Origin: Myxococcota bacterium
GTDB taxonomy: Bacteria; Myxococcota_A; UBA9160; UBA4427
Assembly (NCBI GenBank): GCA_041389495.1
Contig: JAWKRT010000002.1
Location: 372,001 to 436,000 of the forward strand
DNA length: 64,000 bases
Reading direction: 5' to 3'
In this document: positions 49,105 through 57,082 of the stretch, piece by piece
How positions within the stretch are numbered: the stretch's first letter is position 1
Layout: every line of letters begins with the position of its first letter
Notes under the pieces: model-generated
What the model was told of the DNA's origin: nothing
Seen by the model: only the letters and a program-made list of their open reading frames with translations
Databases searched by the model: none
Program-made: the position numbers and the translations under genes

Positions 49105-50456
49105 GCTCGGGCCTCCGCGTCGGAGCCCGGGTCGATCGGGAGCCGGAGGTGGAAGGTCGTTCCCTCGCCGATCGTCGTGTCGTACGAGATCTCTCCGCCG
49201 TGGCGCTCGACGACGATGTTGTGCGCGATCGCGAGCCCCTGGCCGGTTCCCTTCCCGACGCCCTTCGTCGTGAAGAACGGGTCGAAGATCTTGTGGCGCA
49301 CGTGCTCGGGGATGCCGGCGCCCGTGTCGGCGACGTGGATCCAGACGGAGTCGCCGTCGGCCTCCGTGCGGACGCGGATCACGCCTCGCTCGCCGCTCGT
49401 CCCGATGCGCTCCTCGACGGCGTGCGCGGCGTTCACGATCAGGTTCAGGAACACCTGGTTGAGGTCGCCGACGTCGCACCACACCGGCGGGATCTCGCCG
49501 AGCTCGAGCTCGACGTCGGCGCAGTACTTGTACTCGTTGCGCGCGACGGTGAGCGTGGTCTCGATCGCCGCGTTGAGGTCCGCCATCGTGCGCGCGCGTT
49601 CGCCGGGGTGCGAGAAGTCCTTCATCGCGCGCACGATCGTCGCGACGCGCTGCACGCCGCCGAGCCCGCGCGCCGCCGCGGCGGGCATCTCCTCGGCGAG
49701 GAACTCGACGTCCGCCTCCTCCTCGGCGCGCTCGATCTTCTCGACGAGCGGACGCAGCTCCTCGCGGTCGCCGCACGCGTCGCGCAGGGCCCGGTAGGCG
49801 CCGAGCACGCCGCGCATGTCGGCGATGCCCTCGCCGAGGAACTGGAGGCTGTCGCCGACGAACTGGATCGGCGTGTTGATCTCGTGCGCGATGCCGGCCG
49901 CGATCTGCCCGATCGACTCGAGCTTCTGCGACTGCCGGAGCTCGAGCTCCATCCTCTTCTGCTCGCGCAGGTCGGTCGCGACGCACACGTAGGCCTCGAC
50001 CTCGCCGTGCTCGCCGCGGACGGGCGCGCCCGAGAAGAGCACGGGGATCTCGCTCCCGTCGGCGCCGGAGAGGACGACCTCGCGACGGCCGACGACGAGA
50101 TCCTCGGCGCGCGGCGCCGGTCCCGCTTCGCGCGCATCGTCACTGCTCTGGTGGACGTCCTTGACGAGACTGCCGAAGGCGGCGCCGAGCAGGTCGGCCT
50201 CGGCGACGCCGAGCAGCTCGACGGCGGCCGGGTTCACGCGCAGCACCGAGCCGCTCGGCCAGACGATCAGCACGGCGGCGCTCATCGAGGAGAGCACGCT
50301 CTCGAGGAAGCGCGTCGTCTCGTGGAGCTGCTCCTTCGCGAGGAAGAGCGAGCGCGTGCGGTCCTCGATCATCGCTTCGAGCGCGCGCACGCGCGCGCGC
50401 TCGCGGGTGAGGCGCCGCTCGAGCTTGTCCACGGTCGGAGCGGCGGGAACGGTCAC
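49101..50456 (-). CDS. PAS-domain histidine kinase of H-NOX operon
   Basis: 451 aa from GTG 50456, overlapping the H-NOX gene stop (GTGA). Residues 8-50 form a coiled coil, 50-165 a PAS domain (SVLSSMSAAVLIVWPSGSVLRVNPAAVELLG), then HisKA with the phospho-His191 in AGIAHEINTPIQFVGDSL, and HATPase_c with NLIVNAAHA, DTGAGIP, DPFFTTK and GTGQGLAIAHN. No membrane segment is seen, so it is cytoplasmic. A cytoplasmic kinase placed directly after H-NOX is the standard partner (HnoK): H-NOX changes its autophosphorylation on NO binding. The two receivers encoded next are likely targets. Confidence 0.93.
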   Translation of the reverse strand: MTVPAAPTVDKLERRLTRERARVRALEAMIEDRTRSLFLAKEQLHETTRFLESVLSSMSAAVLIVWPSGSVLRVNPAAVELLGVAEADLLGAAFGSLVKDVHQSSDDAREAGPAPRAEDLVVGRREVVLSGADGSEIPVLFSGAPVRGEHGEVEAYVCVATDLREQKRMELELRQSQKLESIGQIAAGIAHEINTPIQFVGDSLQFLGEGIADMRGVLGAYRALRDACGDREELRPLVEKIERAEEEADVEFLAEEMPAAAARGLGGVQRVATIVRAMKDFSHPGERARTMADLNAAIETTLTVARNEYKYCADVELELGEIPPVWCDVGDLNQVFLNLIVNAAHAVEERIGTSGERGVIRVRTEADGDSVWIHVADTGAGIPEHVRHKIFDPFFTTKGVGKGTGQGLAIAHNIVVERHGGEISYDTTIGEGTTFHLRLPIDPGSDAEARA

Positions 50457-51001
50457 GACGTGGTCGCGAACTCGAGCCGGAACTCGCAGTGCGGCGCGCC
50501 GTCGGCCGTGCAGCGCGTCTGGCGCTGCGCGATCGACTCGCCGAAGTGGTCCGCGACGCCGTCGATCAGGCCTTCCATCAGGTGGCACAGCGATCGCTGC
50601 GAGTGGTACTCGATGACGAGCGCGTCGCCGTCGTCGCGGTAGCGGAACGCGGGCGTCGACGCGTCGGGATGCAGCTTGCGGACCTCGACGTGGATGACGT
50701 CGTCGACGCTGCGGAGGAACGAGCGGGCGCCGGCGTGCGGGCGGACGCAGACGGGGAAGGCGCTGGCGAGGGCCGGGAACGCGTACCGGCCGAACGCGCG
50801 CAGCGCCTGCGGCAGCGGCACGTCGAGGGCCTTCACGGTGTGGGCGACGATCTCGAGCAGGTCCTCGTCGGGGTAGGTGCCCGGCCCGACGAACGGCTCC
50901 TGCGTCTGGAGGGAGCATCGATCGAGGACGTCGTCGAGGAAGTCCTCGCCCCAGCTGTCGATCACGAACTGCTCGAACGCGTTGAAGATGATGCCCTTCA
51001 C
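50453..51001 (-). CDS. hnoX: H-NOX heme nitric oxide/oxygen sensor
   Basis: 182 aa, full-length single-domain H-NOX. It begins MKGIIFNAFEQFVIDSWGED, the family's N-terminus. The proximal heme ligand is His104 in SVDDVIHVEVRKLHPDA, and the propionate-binding YxSxR motif is Tyr132-His-Ser134-Gln-Arg136. The distal pocket has no clear Tyr at the position used for O2 binding in the Caldanaerobacter protein, as far as I can align by eye, which would favour NO over O2. It is first in an overlapping four-gene operon with a kinase and two receivers, one with an EAL domain, so NO probably sets cyclic-di-GMP levels and the switch between attached and motile life. Confidence 0.95.
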   Translation of the reverse strand: MKGIIFNAFEQFVIDSWGEDFLDDVLDRCSLQTQEPFVGPGTYPDEDLLEIVAHTVKALDVPLPQALRAFGRYAFPALASAFPVCVRPHAGARSFLRSVDDVIHVEVRKLHPDASTPAFRYRDDGDALVIEYHSQRSLCHLMEGLIDGVADHFGESIAQRQTRCTADGAPHCEFRLEFATTS

Positions 51002-51215
51002 GCACGGCTCCTCGGCCCGCGCGTCGCCCGGCGGGTTGCAGCCGGATCGGAACCCGTGCAGCCGCTCTTGAGCACCCCGCGACCCGGGTGTTCACCGGGC
51101 GCGCGTCGCGCGCGCGCACTCGGGCGTTTCCGCGCGTCGGGCCGCGGCGATTCGTGTAGAAGGAATGGAGACGGAGCGCGGCGACGGCGCGCGCGGCGCG
51201 GGAGTGGAGGGCGCG

Positions 51216-52154
51216 ATGGGCGGGGACGGCGTGACGGCGGAGTGGCTCGAGAAGACGTTCGAGCAGGTGAAGAACTGGGGGCGCTGGGGCGACGACGACC
51301 AGGCCGGCGCGCTCAACTTCATCACGCCGGCGAAGCGCGCGGCCGCGGCCGCGCTCGCGCGCGAGGGCGTCGCGGTGTCCTGCGCGCTCGACTTCCCCGT
51401 CGCGCCGGCCGCCGACAACCCGCATCCCGCGCTGCACCACATGGTGGTCGCGGGCGATGCCTGCACGGTGAGCGGCATGGGCGGCCTCGAGACGTCGATG
51501 GACTTCATCGGCATCGCCTTCCACGGCATGGCGACGTCGCACATCGACGCGCTGTGCCACGTGTTCGTGAAGGAGACGATGTACAACGGGCGTCCCGCGA
51601 GCGACGTGAAGAGCATCGGCGCGCTCGCGAACGACATCATGTGCGCGCGCGACGGCATCGTCTCGCGCGGCGTGCTGCTCGACGTGCCGCGGCTGCGCGG
51701 CGTCGGGTGGCTCGAGCCCGGCGAGCGGATCGCGCCCGAGGAGCTCGAGGCCGCCGAGCGCGCGCAGGACGTCCGCGTCGAGGAGGGCGACGTCCTGCTC
51801 GTCGCCACCGGCCGCGATGCGCGCCGCGCGTCGCGCGGATCGTGGGTGCCGACGACGGGCATGGCGGGGCTCGACGCGCGCTGCGTTCCGTGGCTGCACG
51901 AGCGGCGCATCGCCGTGCTCGGGAGCGACGGCATCTCCGACGCGATCCCGAGCACCGACGCGCCCGACTGGCCGGTGCCCATCCACCAGTGCTGCCTGGT
52001 CGCGATGGGCGTCCACCTGCTCGACAACCTCGACCTGTCGGGGCTCGCGAGCGCGTGCGCCGAGCGATCGCGCTGGGAGTTCCTGTTCACCGTCGCGCCG
52101 CTCCGCGTGCGCGGCGGGACGGGCTCGCCGGTGAACCCCGTCGCGATGTTCTGA
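51216..52154 (+). CDS. Cyclase-family (kynurenine-formamidase-like) hydrolase
   Basis: 312 aa from the preferred ATG 51216, which has GGAGG five bases upstream; an earlier ATG at 51165 adds 17 low-complexity residues. The cyclase family metal motif is FHGMATSHIDALCHVF (usual form HxGTHxDxxxH, here with Ala-Thr-Ser), and RGVLLDVPRLRG, EEGDVLLVATGRD and LGSDGISDAIPS are further family blocks. Members hydrolyse N-formylkynurenine or other small amides, or cyclise. It is divergent from the H-NOX operon. The upstream gap (51002-51215) shows no clear promoter. Confidence 0.88.
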   Translation: MGGDGVTAEWLEKTFEQVKNWGRWGDDDQAGALNFITPAKRAAAAALAREGVAVSCALDFPVAPAADNPHPALHHMVVAGDACTVSGMGGLETSMDFIGIAFHGMATSHIDALCHVFVKETMYNGRPASDVKSIGALANDIMCARDGIVSRGVLLDVPRLRGVGWLEPGERIAPEELEAAERAQDVRVEEGDVLLVATGRDARRASRGSWVPTTGMAGLDARCVPWLHERRIAVLGSDGISDAIPSTDAPDWPVPIHQCCLVAMGVHLLDNLDLSGLASACAERSRWEFLFTVAPLRVRGGTGSPVNPVAMF

Positions 52155-52433
52155 GCGCGCGGCCGCGCCGCGTTCCTCACCGGGGTCGCGGTCGCCTCGC
52201 ACGGCGTGCTCGATGCGTTCCCGGACGCGAGCCTGGGCGTAGGCCTCCTGCTCCCGTTCGACGACGCGCGCTGGTTCGCGCCGTGGCGCCCGATCCGCAC
52301 CTCGCCGCTCTCGGTCCTCGCCTTCTTCACGGCGGCGGGTGCGAGCGTGCTCGCGAACGAGCTCGTGCTCGTCGTGGCGCCGAGCGCGGCGCTGGCGGCG
52401 CTCGGCCTCGCGCGCCGCCGCGGGCCGCGCTAA
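52155..52433 (+). pseudogene. C-terminal remnant of a DUF457/YdjM-type membrane hydrolase
   Basis: From the base after the cyclase stop, in the same frame, the sequence reads AAFLTGVAVASHGVLDAFPD, then GVGLLLPFDDARWFAPWRPI and RTSPL, which matches the C-terminal half of membrane-bound metal-dependent hydrolases of the DUF457 type. The N-terminal half with the first His ligands is missing and there is no start codon with a ribosome-binding site before the conserved part; the first candidate is the GTG at 52206. The remnant is about 92 codons long and intact to its TAA stop. A deletion that joined the cyclase gene to the middle of the hydrolase gene explains it best. Confidence 0.7.
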
Positions 52434-52436
52434 AAA

Positions 52437-52448
52437 TGAACGCGTTCA
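52437..52448. promoter_or_regulatory. TetR-type operator palindrome
   Basis: TGAACGCGTTCA, a perfect 12-bp palindrome in the AT-richer gap 77 bases before the TetR gene. TGAAC..GTTCA half-sites are common in operators of TetR regulators, so autoregulation is likely. Confidence 0.6.
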
Positions 52449-52524
52449 GTTTCGAGGGCGGGCGGACCGGCGTGCGCGCGGGTGCCGCGCGCGCCAGCGC
52501 CGTGCGCGCGGGCGGGAGGGCGAC

Positions 52525-53211
52525 ATGGCGGCGAGCCGGGGCAGCGGTGCGACGGTGCGCGCCTCCCGCGCGGCCGGCCGGACCGCCGCGGAGCGCACTT
52601 CCGGCGCGGCGCCCGAGGGTCGCCGCGCGCGCAACAAGCGCGACAAGCTCGGTCGCATCACGCGCGCGGCGAGCGAGCTCTTCCGCGAGCAGGGCTTCGA
52701 CGAGACGACCGCGCGCGCCATCTGCGAGCGCGCCGGCATCGCGACCGGGACGCTCTTCCTCTACGTCCGCGACAAGCGCGAGCTGCTGCTGCTGCTGTTC
52801 CGGCCGCTCGCCGAGCGCGCGTTCGCGCGCCTCCCGGTAGGCCTGCGCGACGGCGAGCAGCTCGTCGACGGCCTCGTCCACCTGTTCGGAGCCTTCTTCC
52901 GCATCTACGCCCGCGACCCGCTGCTCGCGCGCGTCTTCGTGCAGGAGCTCTTCTTCCGCAGCGACCAGGGGGCGGAGATGCGCGCGCTCTCGCGCGAGCT
53001 CGAGGCGCGCGTCGCGCGCATCGTCGACGACGCGCGCGCGCGCGGCGCGCTGCGCACGGACGTCCCCGCGCGGCGGCAGACGGCCGCGCTGCTCGCGCAC
53101 TACGCGATGTGGATCCAGCTCTGGCTCGGCACGGGCGTCGTGTCGCGGCGCGCGGCGGAGCGCGGCCTGCGCGACGCGCTCGTGCTCCAGGTCGAGGGGC
53201 TCGCGCCCTGA
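52525..53211 (+). CDS. TetR-family transcriptional regulator
   Basis: 228 aa. After a 35-residue Ala/Arg-rich N-terminal stretch comes the TetR HTH (RITRAASELFREQGFDETTARAICERAGIATGTLFLYVRDKRELL). The remaining helices form a ligand-binding domain (FRIYARDPLLARVFVQELFF). ATG 52525 follows GGGAGGG. The gene is directly upstream of the FAD monooxygenase at 53279 and probably governs it; a perfect palindrome at 52437 is the likely operator. Confidence 0.92.
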   Translation: MAASRGSGATVRASRAAGRTAAERTSGAAPEGRRARNKRDKLGRITRAASELFREQGFDETTARAICERAGIATGTLFLYVRDKRELLLLLFRPLAERAFARLPVGLRDGEQLVDGLVHLFGAFFRIYARDPLLARVFVQELFFRSDQGAEMRALSRELEARVARIVDDARARGALRTDVPARRQTAALLAHYAMWIQLWLGTGVVSRRAAERGLRDALVLQVEGLAP

Positions 53212-53278
53212 TCCGCGGTCGAGGCGTCCGGCAGTGCCGCAGGCGGCGTCGCCCGCGCGCGGCGGAGGAAGGGTCGAG

Positions 53279-54421
53279 ATGGGCGGAGACGGAGTGCTGA
53301 TCGTCGGCGGCGGCATCGCGGGCCTCGCGACGGCGGCCGGGCTCGCGCGCGCGGGCATTCCCTGCGAGATCGTGGAGCGGGCGACGGAGTGGCGGCCCGT
53401 CGGCGCCGGCATCGTGCTCGGCGTGAACGCGATGCGCGTGATGCGCGGCCTCGGAGCCGCCGACGCCGTCGCCGAGCGCGGCGCATGCCTGCGGCGCGGC
53501 GCCATCACCGATGCGCGCGGCGCGACCCTCGGCGGCACCGACTTCGCCCTGCTCGAGCCCGAGTTCGGGCCCACGATCGCGCTCCACCGCGCGGCGCTGC
53601 ACGAGGTGCTGCGCGCGGTCGCGCCCGAAGTGCCCGTCGCGCTCGGCACCACCGTCGACGCGATCGAGCCGCGCAGCGACGGCGTCGACGTGCGCTTGAG
53701 CGACGGCAGCGCGCGGCGGTGCGCGATCGTCGTCGGCGCCGACGGGCTTCGCTCGCGCGTGCGCGAGCTCGTCTTCGGCGGCGACCGCATCCGCTACGCG
53801 GGCTACACGTGCTGGCGATTCGTCGTCGAGGCCCCGGTCGAGCGCGTCGAGATGCGCGAGATGTGGGGGCGCGGCCAGCGCTTCGGCGTCGTGCCGATCG
53901 GCGGCGGGCGCGTCTACTGCTTCGCGGTCGCGAACGCGCCGCGCGGCGAGGCCGACCCGGCCGACGCCGGCCGGCTCGCGCGCTTCCGCGCGCGCTTCGC
54001 CGCGTTCGGCGGCCAGGTGCCCGCGCTCCTCGACGCGCTGCGCGCGCCCGAGGAGCTCATCCACAACGACCTCGAGGAGCTCGACGAAGGGCCGTGGCAC
54101 GCCGGGCGCGTCGTGCTCGTCGGCGACGCCGCGCACGCGATGACGCCCAACATGGGCCAGGGCGCGGCGATGGCGCTCGAGGACGCGATGGTGCTCGTCG
54201 AGCTGCTGCGCGACGGCGGGCTCGCGCCCGAGCCCCTCGCTCGCCTGCACGCGCGGCGCGCGCCGCGCGTGCGCTGGGTGCAGTCGCAGTCGCGCCGCAT
54301 CGGGCGCATCGGCCAGATCGAGGGGCGCGTCGCCTGCGGTCTGCGCGACGCGGTCCTCCGCGTCGTACCCGACGCGGCGAACGCGAGCGCGCTCCGCCGC
54401 ATGGCGCGTGCCCCGATCTGA
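53279..54421 (+). CDS. FAD-dependent monooxygenase (PHBH-like)
   Basis: 380 aa. It has the dinucleotide-binding motif VLIVGGGIAGLATAAGLARAG at the N-terminus, the DG motif in VVGADGLRSRVRELV, and the second FAD motif VVLVGDAAHAMTPNMGQGAAMALEDAMVL, so it is a class A flavoprotein aromatic hydroxylase-type enzyme that uses NAD(P)H and O2. ATG 53279 follows GGAGGAAGGG; an earlier ATG at 53234 is less likely. The substrate could be an aromatic acid, salicylate-like compound or polyketide. The TetR gene upstream suggests induction by a ligand. Confidence 0.92.
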   Translation: MGGDGVLIVGGGIAGLATAAGLARAGIPCEIVERATEWRPVGAGIVLGVNAMRVMRGLGAADAVAERGACLRRGAITDARGATLGGTDFALLEPEFGPTIALHRAALHEVLRAVAPEVPVALGTTVDAIEPRSDGVDVRLSDGSARRCAIVVGADGLRSRVRELVFGGDRIRYAGYTCWRFVVEAPVERVEMREMWGRGQRFGVVPIGGGRVYCFAVANAPRGEADPADAGRLARFRARFAAFGGQVPALLDALRAPEELIHNDLEELDEGPWHAGRVVLVGDAAHAMTPNMGQGAAMALEDAMVLVELLRDGGLAPEPLARLHARRAPRVRWVQSQSRRIGRIGQIEGRVACGLRDAVLRVVPDAANASALRRMARAPI

Positions 54422-54489
54422 GGCCCCTTCCGCGCTGCGGCGGTCGCGCGCCGATCGCGCACGCGAGTCGTCGTCGCGGCGGGCGGCCG

Positions 54490-54498
54490 TGATAGGCT
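54490..54498 (+). promoter_or_regulatory. Extended -10 box (TGATAGGCT)
   Basis: TGATAGGCT, identical to the box at 54965. Here it would give a leader of about 40 bases that carries a GGAG site before ATG 54545. Confidence 0.45.
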
Positions 54499-54544
54499 GC
54501 GCACTCCCGCAGCGCCGCGCGCCCACCGGGCGCAGGAGTCCTCG

Positions 54545-54946
54545 ATGAAGCTCGTGAAGATCGCCGCGATCGTCGCGCTCGTGTACGTCGGCATCGTCGT
54601 CGCGTTCGAGTCGATGATCGGCATCCTGCAGCCCGAGGCGGGGTCCGTCCTCGTCATCACGACCTTCGACGACGACGGCACCGGACACGACCGCGTGGTC
54701 GCGCGGCTCGAGAGCGAAGGGAAGCTGTACGTCGCGGCCAACCACTGGCCGCGCGCGTGGTACGAGCGCGCGCTCGAGAACGCGGACGTGCAGGCGACGA
54801 TCGAGGGCGCGAAGGGCGACTACCGCGCCGTTCCGCTCGAGGGCGCCGAGGCCCGACGCGTCGACGCCGAGCACGCGCTCCCGCTCGCGTTCCGGTTCGT
54901 GACGGGCTTCCCGCCGCGGCGCCTGATGCGGCTCGATCCGCGCTGA
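54545..54946 (+). CDS. Membrane-anchored Ddn/DUF385-like protein
   Basis: 133 aa. One N-terminal membrane segment (KIAAIVALVYVGIVVAFESMIG) is followed by a domain with SVLVITTFDDDG, KLYVAANHWPRAWYERALENADVQATIEGAKGDYRAVPL, which resembles the nitroreductase/quinone-reductase (DUF385, F420-binding split-barrel) family in compact form. It should face the side of the membrane where quinones are reached. The start has GGAG before it. The next gene codes a GST and shares the same TGATAGGCT promoter element. Enzyme activity is inferred from resemblance alone. Confidence 0.7.
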   Translation: MKLVKIAAIVALVYVGIVVAFESMIGILQPEAGSVLVITTFDDDGTGHDRVVARLESEGKLYVAANHWPRAWYERALENADVQATIEGAKGDYRAVPLEGAEARRVDAEHALPLAFRFVTGFPPRRLMRLDPR

Positions 54947-54964
54947 TCGCGCGCGCAGCGCGCG

Positions 54965-54973
54965 TGATAGGCT
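54965..54973 (+). promoter_or_regulatory. Extended -10 box (TGATAGGCT), leaderless GST gene
   Basis: TGA followed by TAGGCT, ending seven bases before ATG 54981 with no ribosome-binding site between; transcription would begin at or within a base of the ATG. Confidence 0.5.
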
Positions 54974-54980
54974 GCGCGGC

Positions 54981-55691
54981 ATGGCCGACGACCGCCCCCG
55001 CATCTACCGCGCCATCACCTGCAACTTCTGCCAGCGCGTCGAGATCGCGCTGCACGCGAAGGGCGTGGCGGTCGAGGCGGTCGACATCGACCTCGTGAAG
55101 CGTCCCGCGTGGTATCGCGCGAAGGCGTCGAAGGGCTCGGTGCCGCTGCTCGAAGCGGACGGGCTCGCCCTCCACCCGTCGAGCGTGATCAACGAGTACG
55201 TCGAGGAGCGCTGGCCCGAGCCGCCGCTCCTCCCGGCCGGCCTCGGCGAGCGCGCGGCCGCGCGCGAGTGGGTCGAGTGGTGGAACGAGACGCCGTGTCC
55301 CGCCTACGAGCGGCGGCTGATGAACGTGCGTCCGGAGCGGGACGCCGAGCTCGACGCCGCGCTCGCGAGCGGCCTCCGCGAGATCGAGGAGCGCCTCGCG
55401 GCGCGAGGTTATGCGGGCGGCTACTGGGGCGGCGACGCGCTCGGGCTCGTCGATGCGACGGCGGCGCCGATGTTCGTCCGCTTCGCCGGGCTGCGGCACT
55501 TCCACGGGATCGACGTGCCCGCGGAGCTCGGTCGCGTGCGCGCGTGGCGCGACGTGCTGCTCGCCGACCCGCACGTGCGCGCGACGAGCCCGGACGAGGC
55601 GGCGCTGCTCGCGGAGTACGAGCGCTACCGCGGCGTGCTCGCGCAGGCGGCCGCGGCGGGCGTCCACGTGCGCGTGGCGCGGGGCGACTAG
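54981..55691 (+). CDS. Glutathione S-transferase family protein
   Basis: 236 aa. The N-terminal thioredoxin-like domain opens RIYRAITCNFCQRVEIALHAKGV, where the CNFC sequence holds the usual Cys/Ser catalytic position (omega/beta-like). KGSVPLLEADGLALHPSSVINEYVEERWP provides the cis-Pro (SVP) and the glutathione gamma-Glu site (PSSVINEY). The C-terminal helical domain has GDALGLVDATAAPMFVRFA. It is probably a glutathione-dependent lyase, isomerase or reductase. It ends one base before the GTG of the following SDR. Confidence 0.92.
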   Translation: MADDRPRIYRAITCNFCQRVEIALHAKGVAVEAVDIDLVKRPAWYRAKASKGSVPLLEADGLALHPSSVINEYVEERWPEPPLLPAGLGERAAAREWVEWWNETPCPAYERRLMNVRPERDAELDAALASGLREIEERLAARGYAGGYWGGDALGLVDATAAPMFVRFAGLRHFHGIDVPAELGRVRAWRDVLLADPHVRATSPDEAALLAEYERYRGVLAQAAAAGVHVRVARGD

Positions 55692-55692
55692 C

Positions 55693-56490
55693 GTGGACCT
55701 GCGCGGGAAGATCGCCGTCGTCACGGGTGCCGCGCGCGGCATCGGCCGGGGCATCGCCGTCGCCATCGCGCGCGCGGGCTGCGACGTCGCCGTCGCCGAC
55801 CTGCTCTCGGCGGATGCGGCCCTCGCCGCCGGCGCGGAGGAGACCGCGCGCGACGTCGCCGAGCACGGCCGCCGCGCGCTGCTCGTCGACTGTGACGTCG
55901 CGAGCGAGGCGGCGTGCGACGCGCTCGTCGCGCGCGCGCTCGACGAGCTCGGCGGCCTCCACGTCGTCGTCGCGAACGCCGGCATCGCGGGGGTCGGCGA
56001 CGTCGCGTCGACGCCGCTCGCGCAGTGGGAGCGCGTGCTGCGCGTGAACGCGACGGGCGTATTCCTCACGTGCCGCGCCGCGCTCCCGCATCTCGCCGCG
56101 CAGGGCGAGGGCGCGATCGTGAACGTGGCCTCGGTGCTGGGCCTGCGCGCGAGCGCCGATCGCGTCGCCTACAGCGCGAGCAAGTTCGCGGTCGTCGGCC
56201 TCACGCAGGCGCTCGCGGCCGAGCTCGCGCCGCGCGGCGTGCGCGTCAACTGCATCTGCCCGTCGTCGGTGCGCAGCGGGATGACGATCGACGAGCTCAA
56301 GGCGCACACGGGCGTCGAGGACGACGCGCACGCGGACGCGCTGTGGACGAAGGTCGCGGCGAAGCGGCTCCCGTTCGGGCGCTCCGTCGAGCCCGACGAC
56401 ATCGGGCGTGCGGCGGTGTGGCTGTGCGAGTCCGACATGGTGAGCGGCGTGGCGCTGCCGGTGACCGGCGGCGACGGGCTCGTCTCGTGA
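55693..56490 (+). CDS. Short-chain dehydrogenase/reductase
   Basis: 265 aa from GTG 55693, one base after the GST stop. Motifs: TGAARGIG, VADLLSAD (NAD-type Asp), VANAG, NVASVLG with the active Ser, YSASK and a closing MVSGVALPVTGGDG. VNCICPSSVRSGMTIDELKAHTGVEDDAHADALW is a C-terminal substrate loop longer than in most SDRs here. The gene order GST, SDR, SnoaL-like protein on one strand suggests a small detoxification or degradation operon. Confidence 0.9.
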   Translation: MDLRGKIAVVTGAARGIGRGIAVAIARAGCDVAVADLLSADAALAAGAEETARDVAEHGRRALLVDCDVASEAACDALVARALDELGGLHVVVANAGIAGVGDVASTPLAQWERVLRVNATGVFLTCRAALPHLAAQGEGAIVNVASVLGLRASADRVAYSASKFAVVGLTQALAAELAPRGVRVNCICPSSVRSGMTIDELKAHTGVEDDAHADALWTKVAAKRLPFGRSVEPDDIGRAAVWLCESDMVSGVALPVTGGDGLVS

Positions 56491-56533
56491 GGAGCGCGCG
56501 CGCCGGGCGCGCGCGCGAAGAGAGGACCGAGCG

Positions 56534-57082
56534 ATGATCGACTTCTCCCCCGAGCAGACGCTCCGACCCGTCGACGAGCGCATCGCGGCCGAGCGGAGCC
56601 CGCGCCGCCGCGCGTTGCTCGAGAACTTCCGCGAGCACCTGCTCGCCGAGCTCGCGGGCGACGTCGATCGCATCATGAAGACGCAGTGCGCGGAGCCCCG
56701 GTACCACTTCTACGGCAACGGCTCCGGCGACTTCGGGCCGAAGGGGCAGGGCGAGGTGCGCGGCTTCTACGAGAACATCTTCGCCCTCGGCTACAACAAG
56801 CTCCGCTACGACATCGAGCGCTTCGTGGTCGACGACGACGCGCTCTTCAACGAGGGCTTCATGCACATCGTCTTCCCGGGGAGTGCGCTCGTCGCGATGG
56901 GGCTCGCGGTCGACGACCCCTCGGCGAAGTACGTGTTCTCGTACCGGCAGGCCGCGATCTTCCACTACGACGCGGCCGGCGAGTGCACGGGCGAGGACAC
57001 GTACAGCGACGGCCCGCTGACCCTCGAGCGCCTGCGTCGGCTCGAGCCCGCGGAGGAGGCGACGCTCCCGGCGGGCGTCTAG
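56534..57082 (+). CDS. SnoaL/NTF2-like protein
   Basis: 182 aa. The sequence LLAELAGDVDRIMKTQCAEPRYHFYGNGSGDFGPKGQGEVRGFYENIF followed by FVVDDDALFNEGFMHIVFPG and YVFSYRQAAIFHYDAAGECTGEDTYSDG fits an NTF2-like (SnoaL) cone with a bottom helix pair and curved sheet. Such proteins act as small isomerases, dehydratases or hydrolases, or bind ligands. AGAGAGGACCGAGCG precedes the ATG. It is third after the GST and SDR genes and overlaps the convergent DUF47 gene by four bases at the stop. Confidence 0.85.
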   Translation: MIDFSPEQTLRPVDERIAAERSPRRRALLENFREHLLAELAGDVDRIMKTQCAEPRYHFYGNGSGDFGPKGQGEVRGFYENIFALGYNKLRYDIERFVVDDDALFNEGFMHIVFPGSALVAMGLAVDDPSAKYVFSYRQAAIFHYDAAGECTGEDTYSDGPLTLERLRRLEPAEEATLPAGV

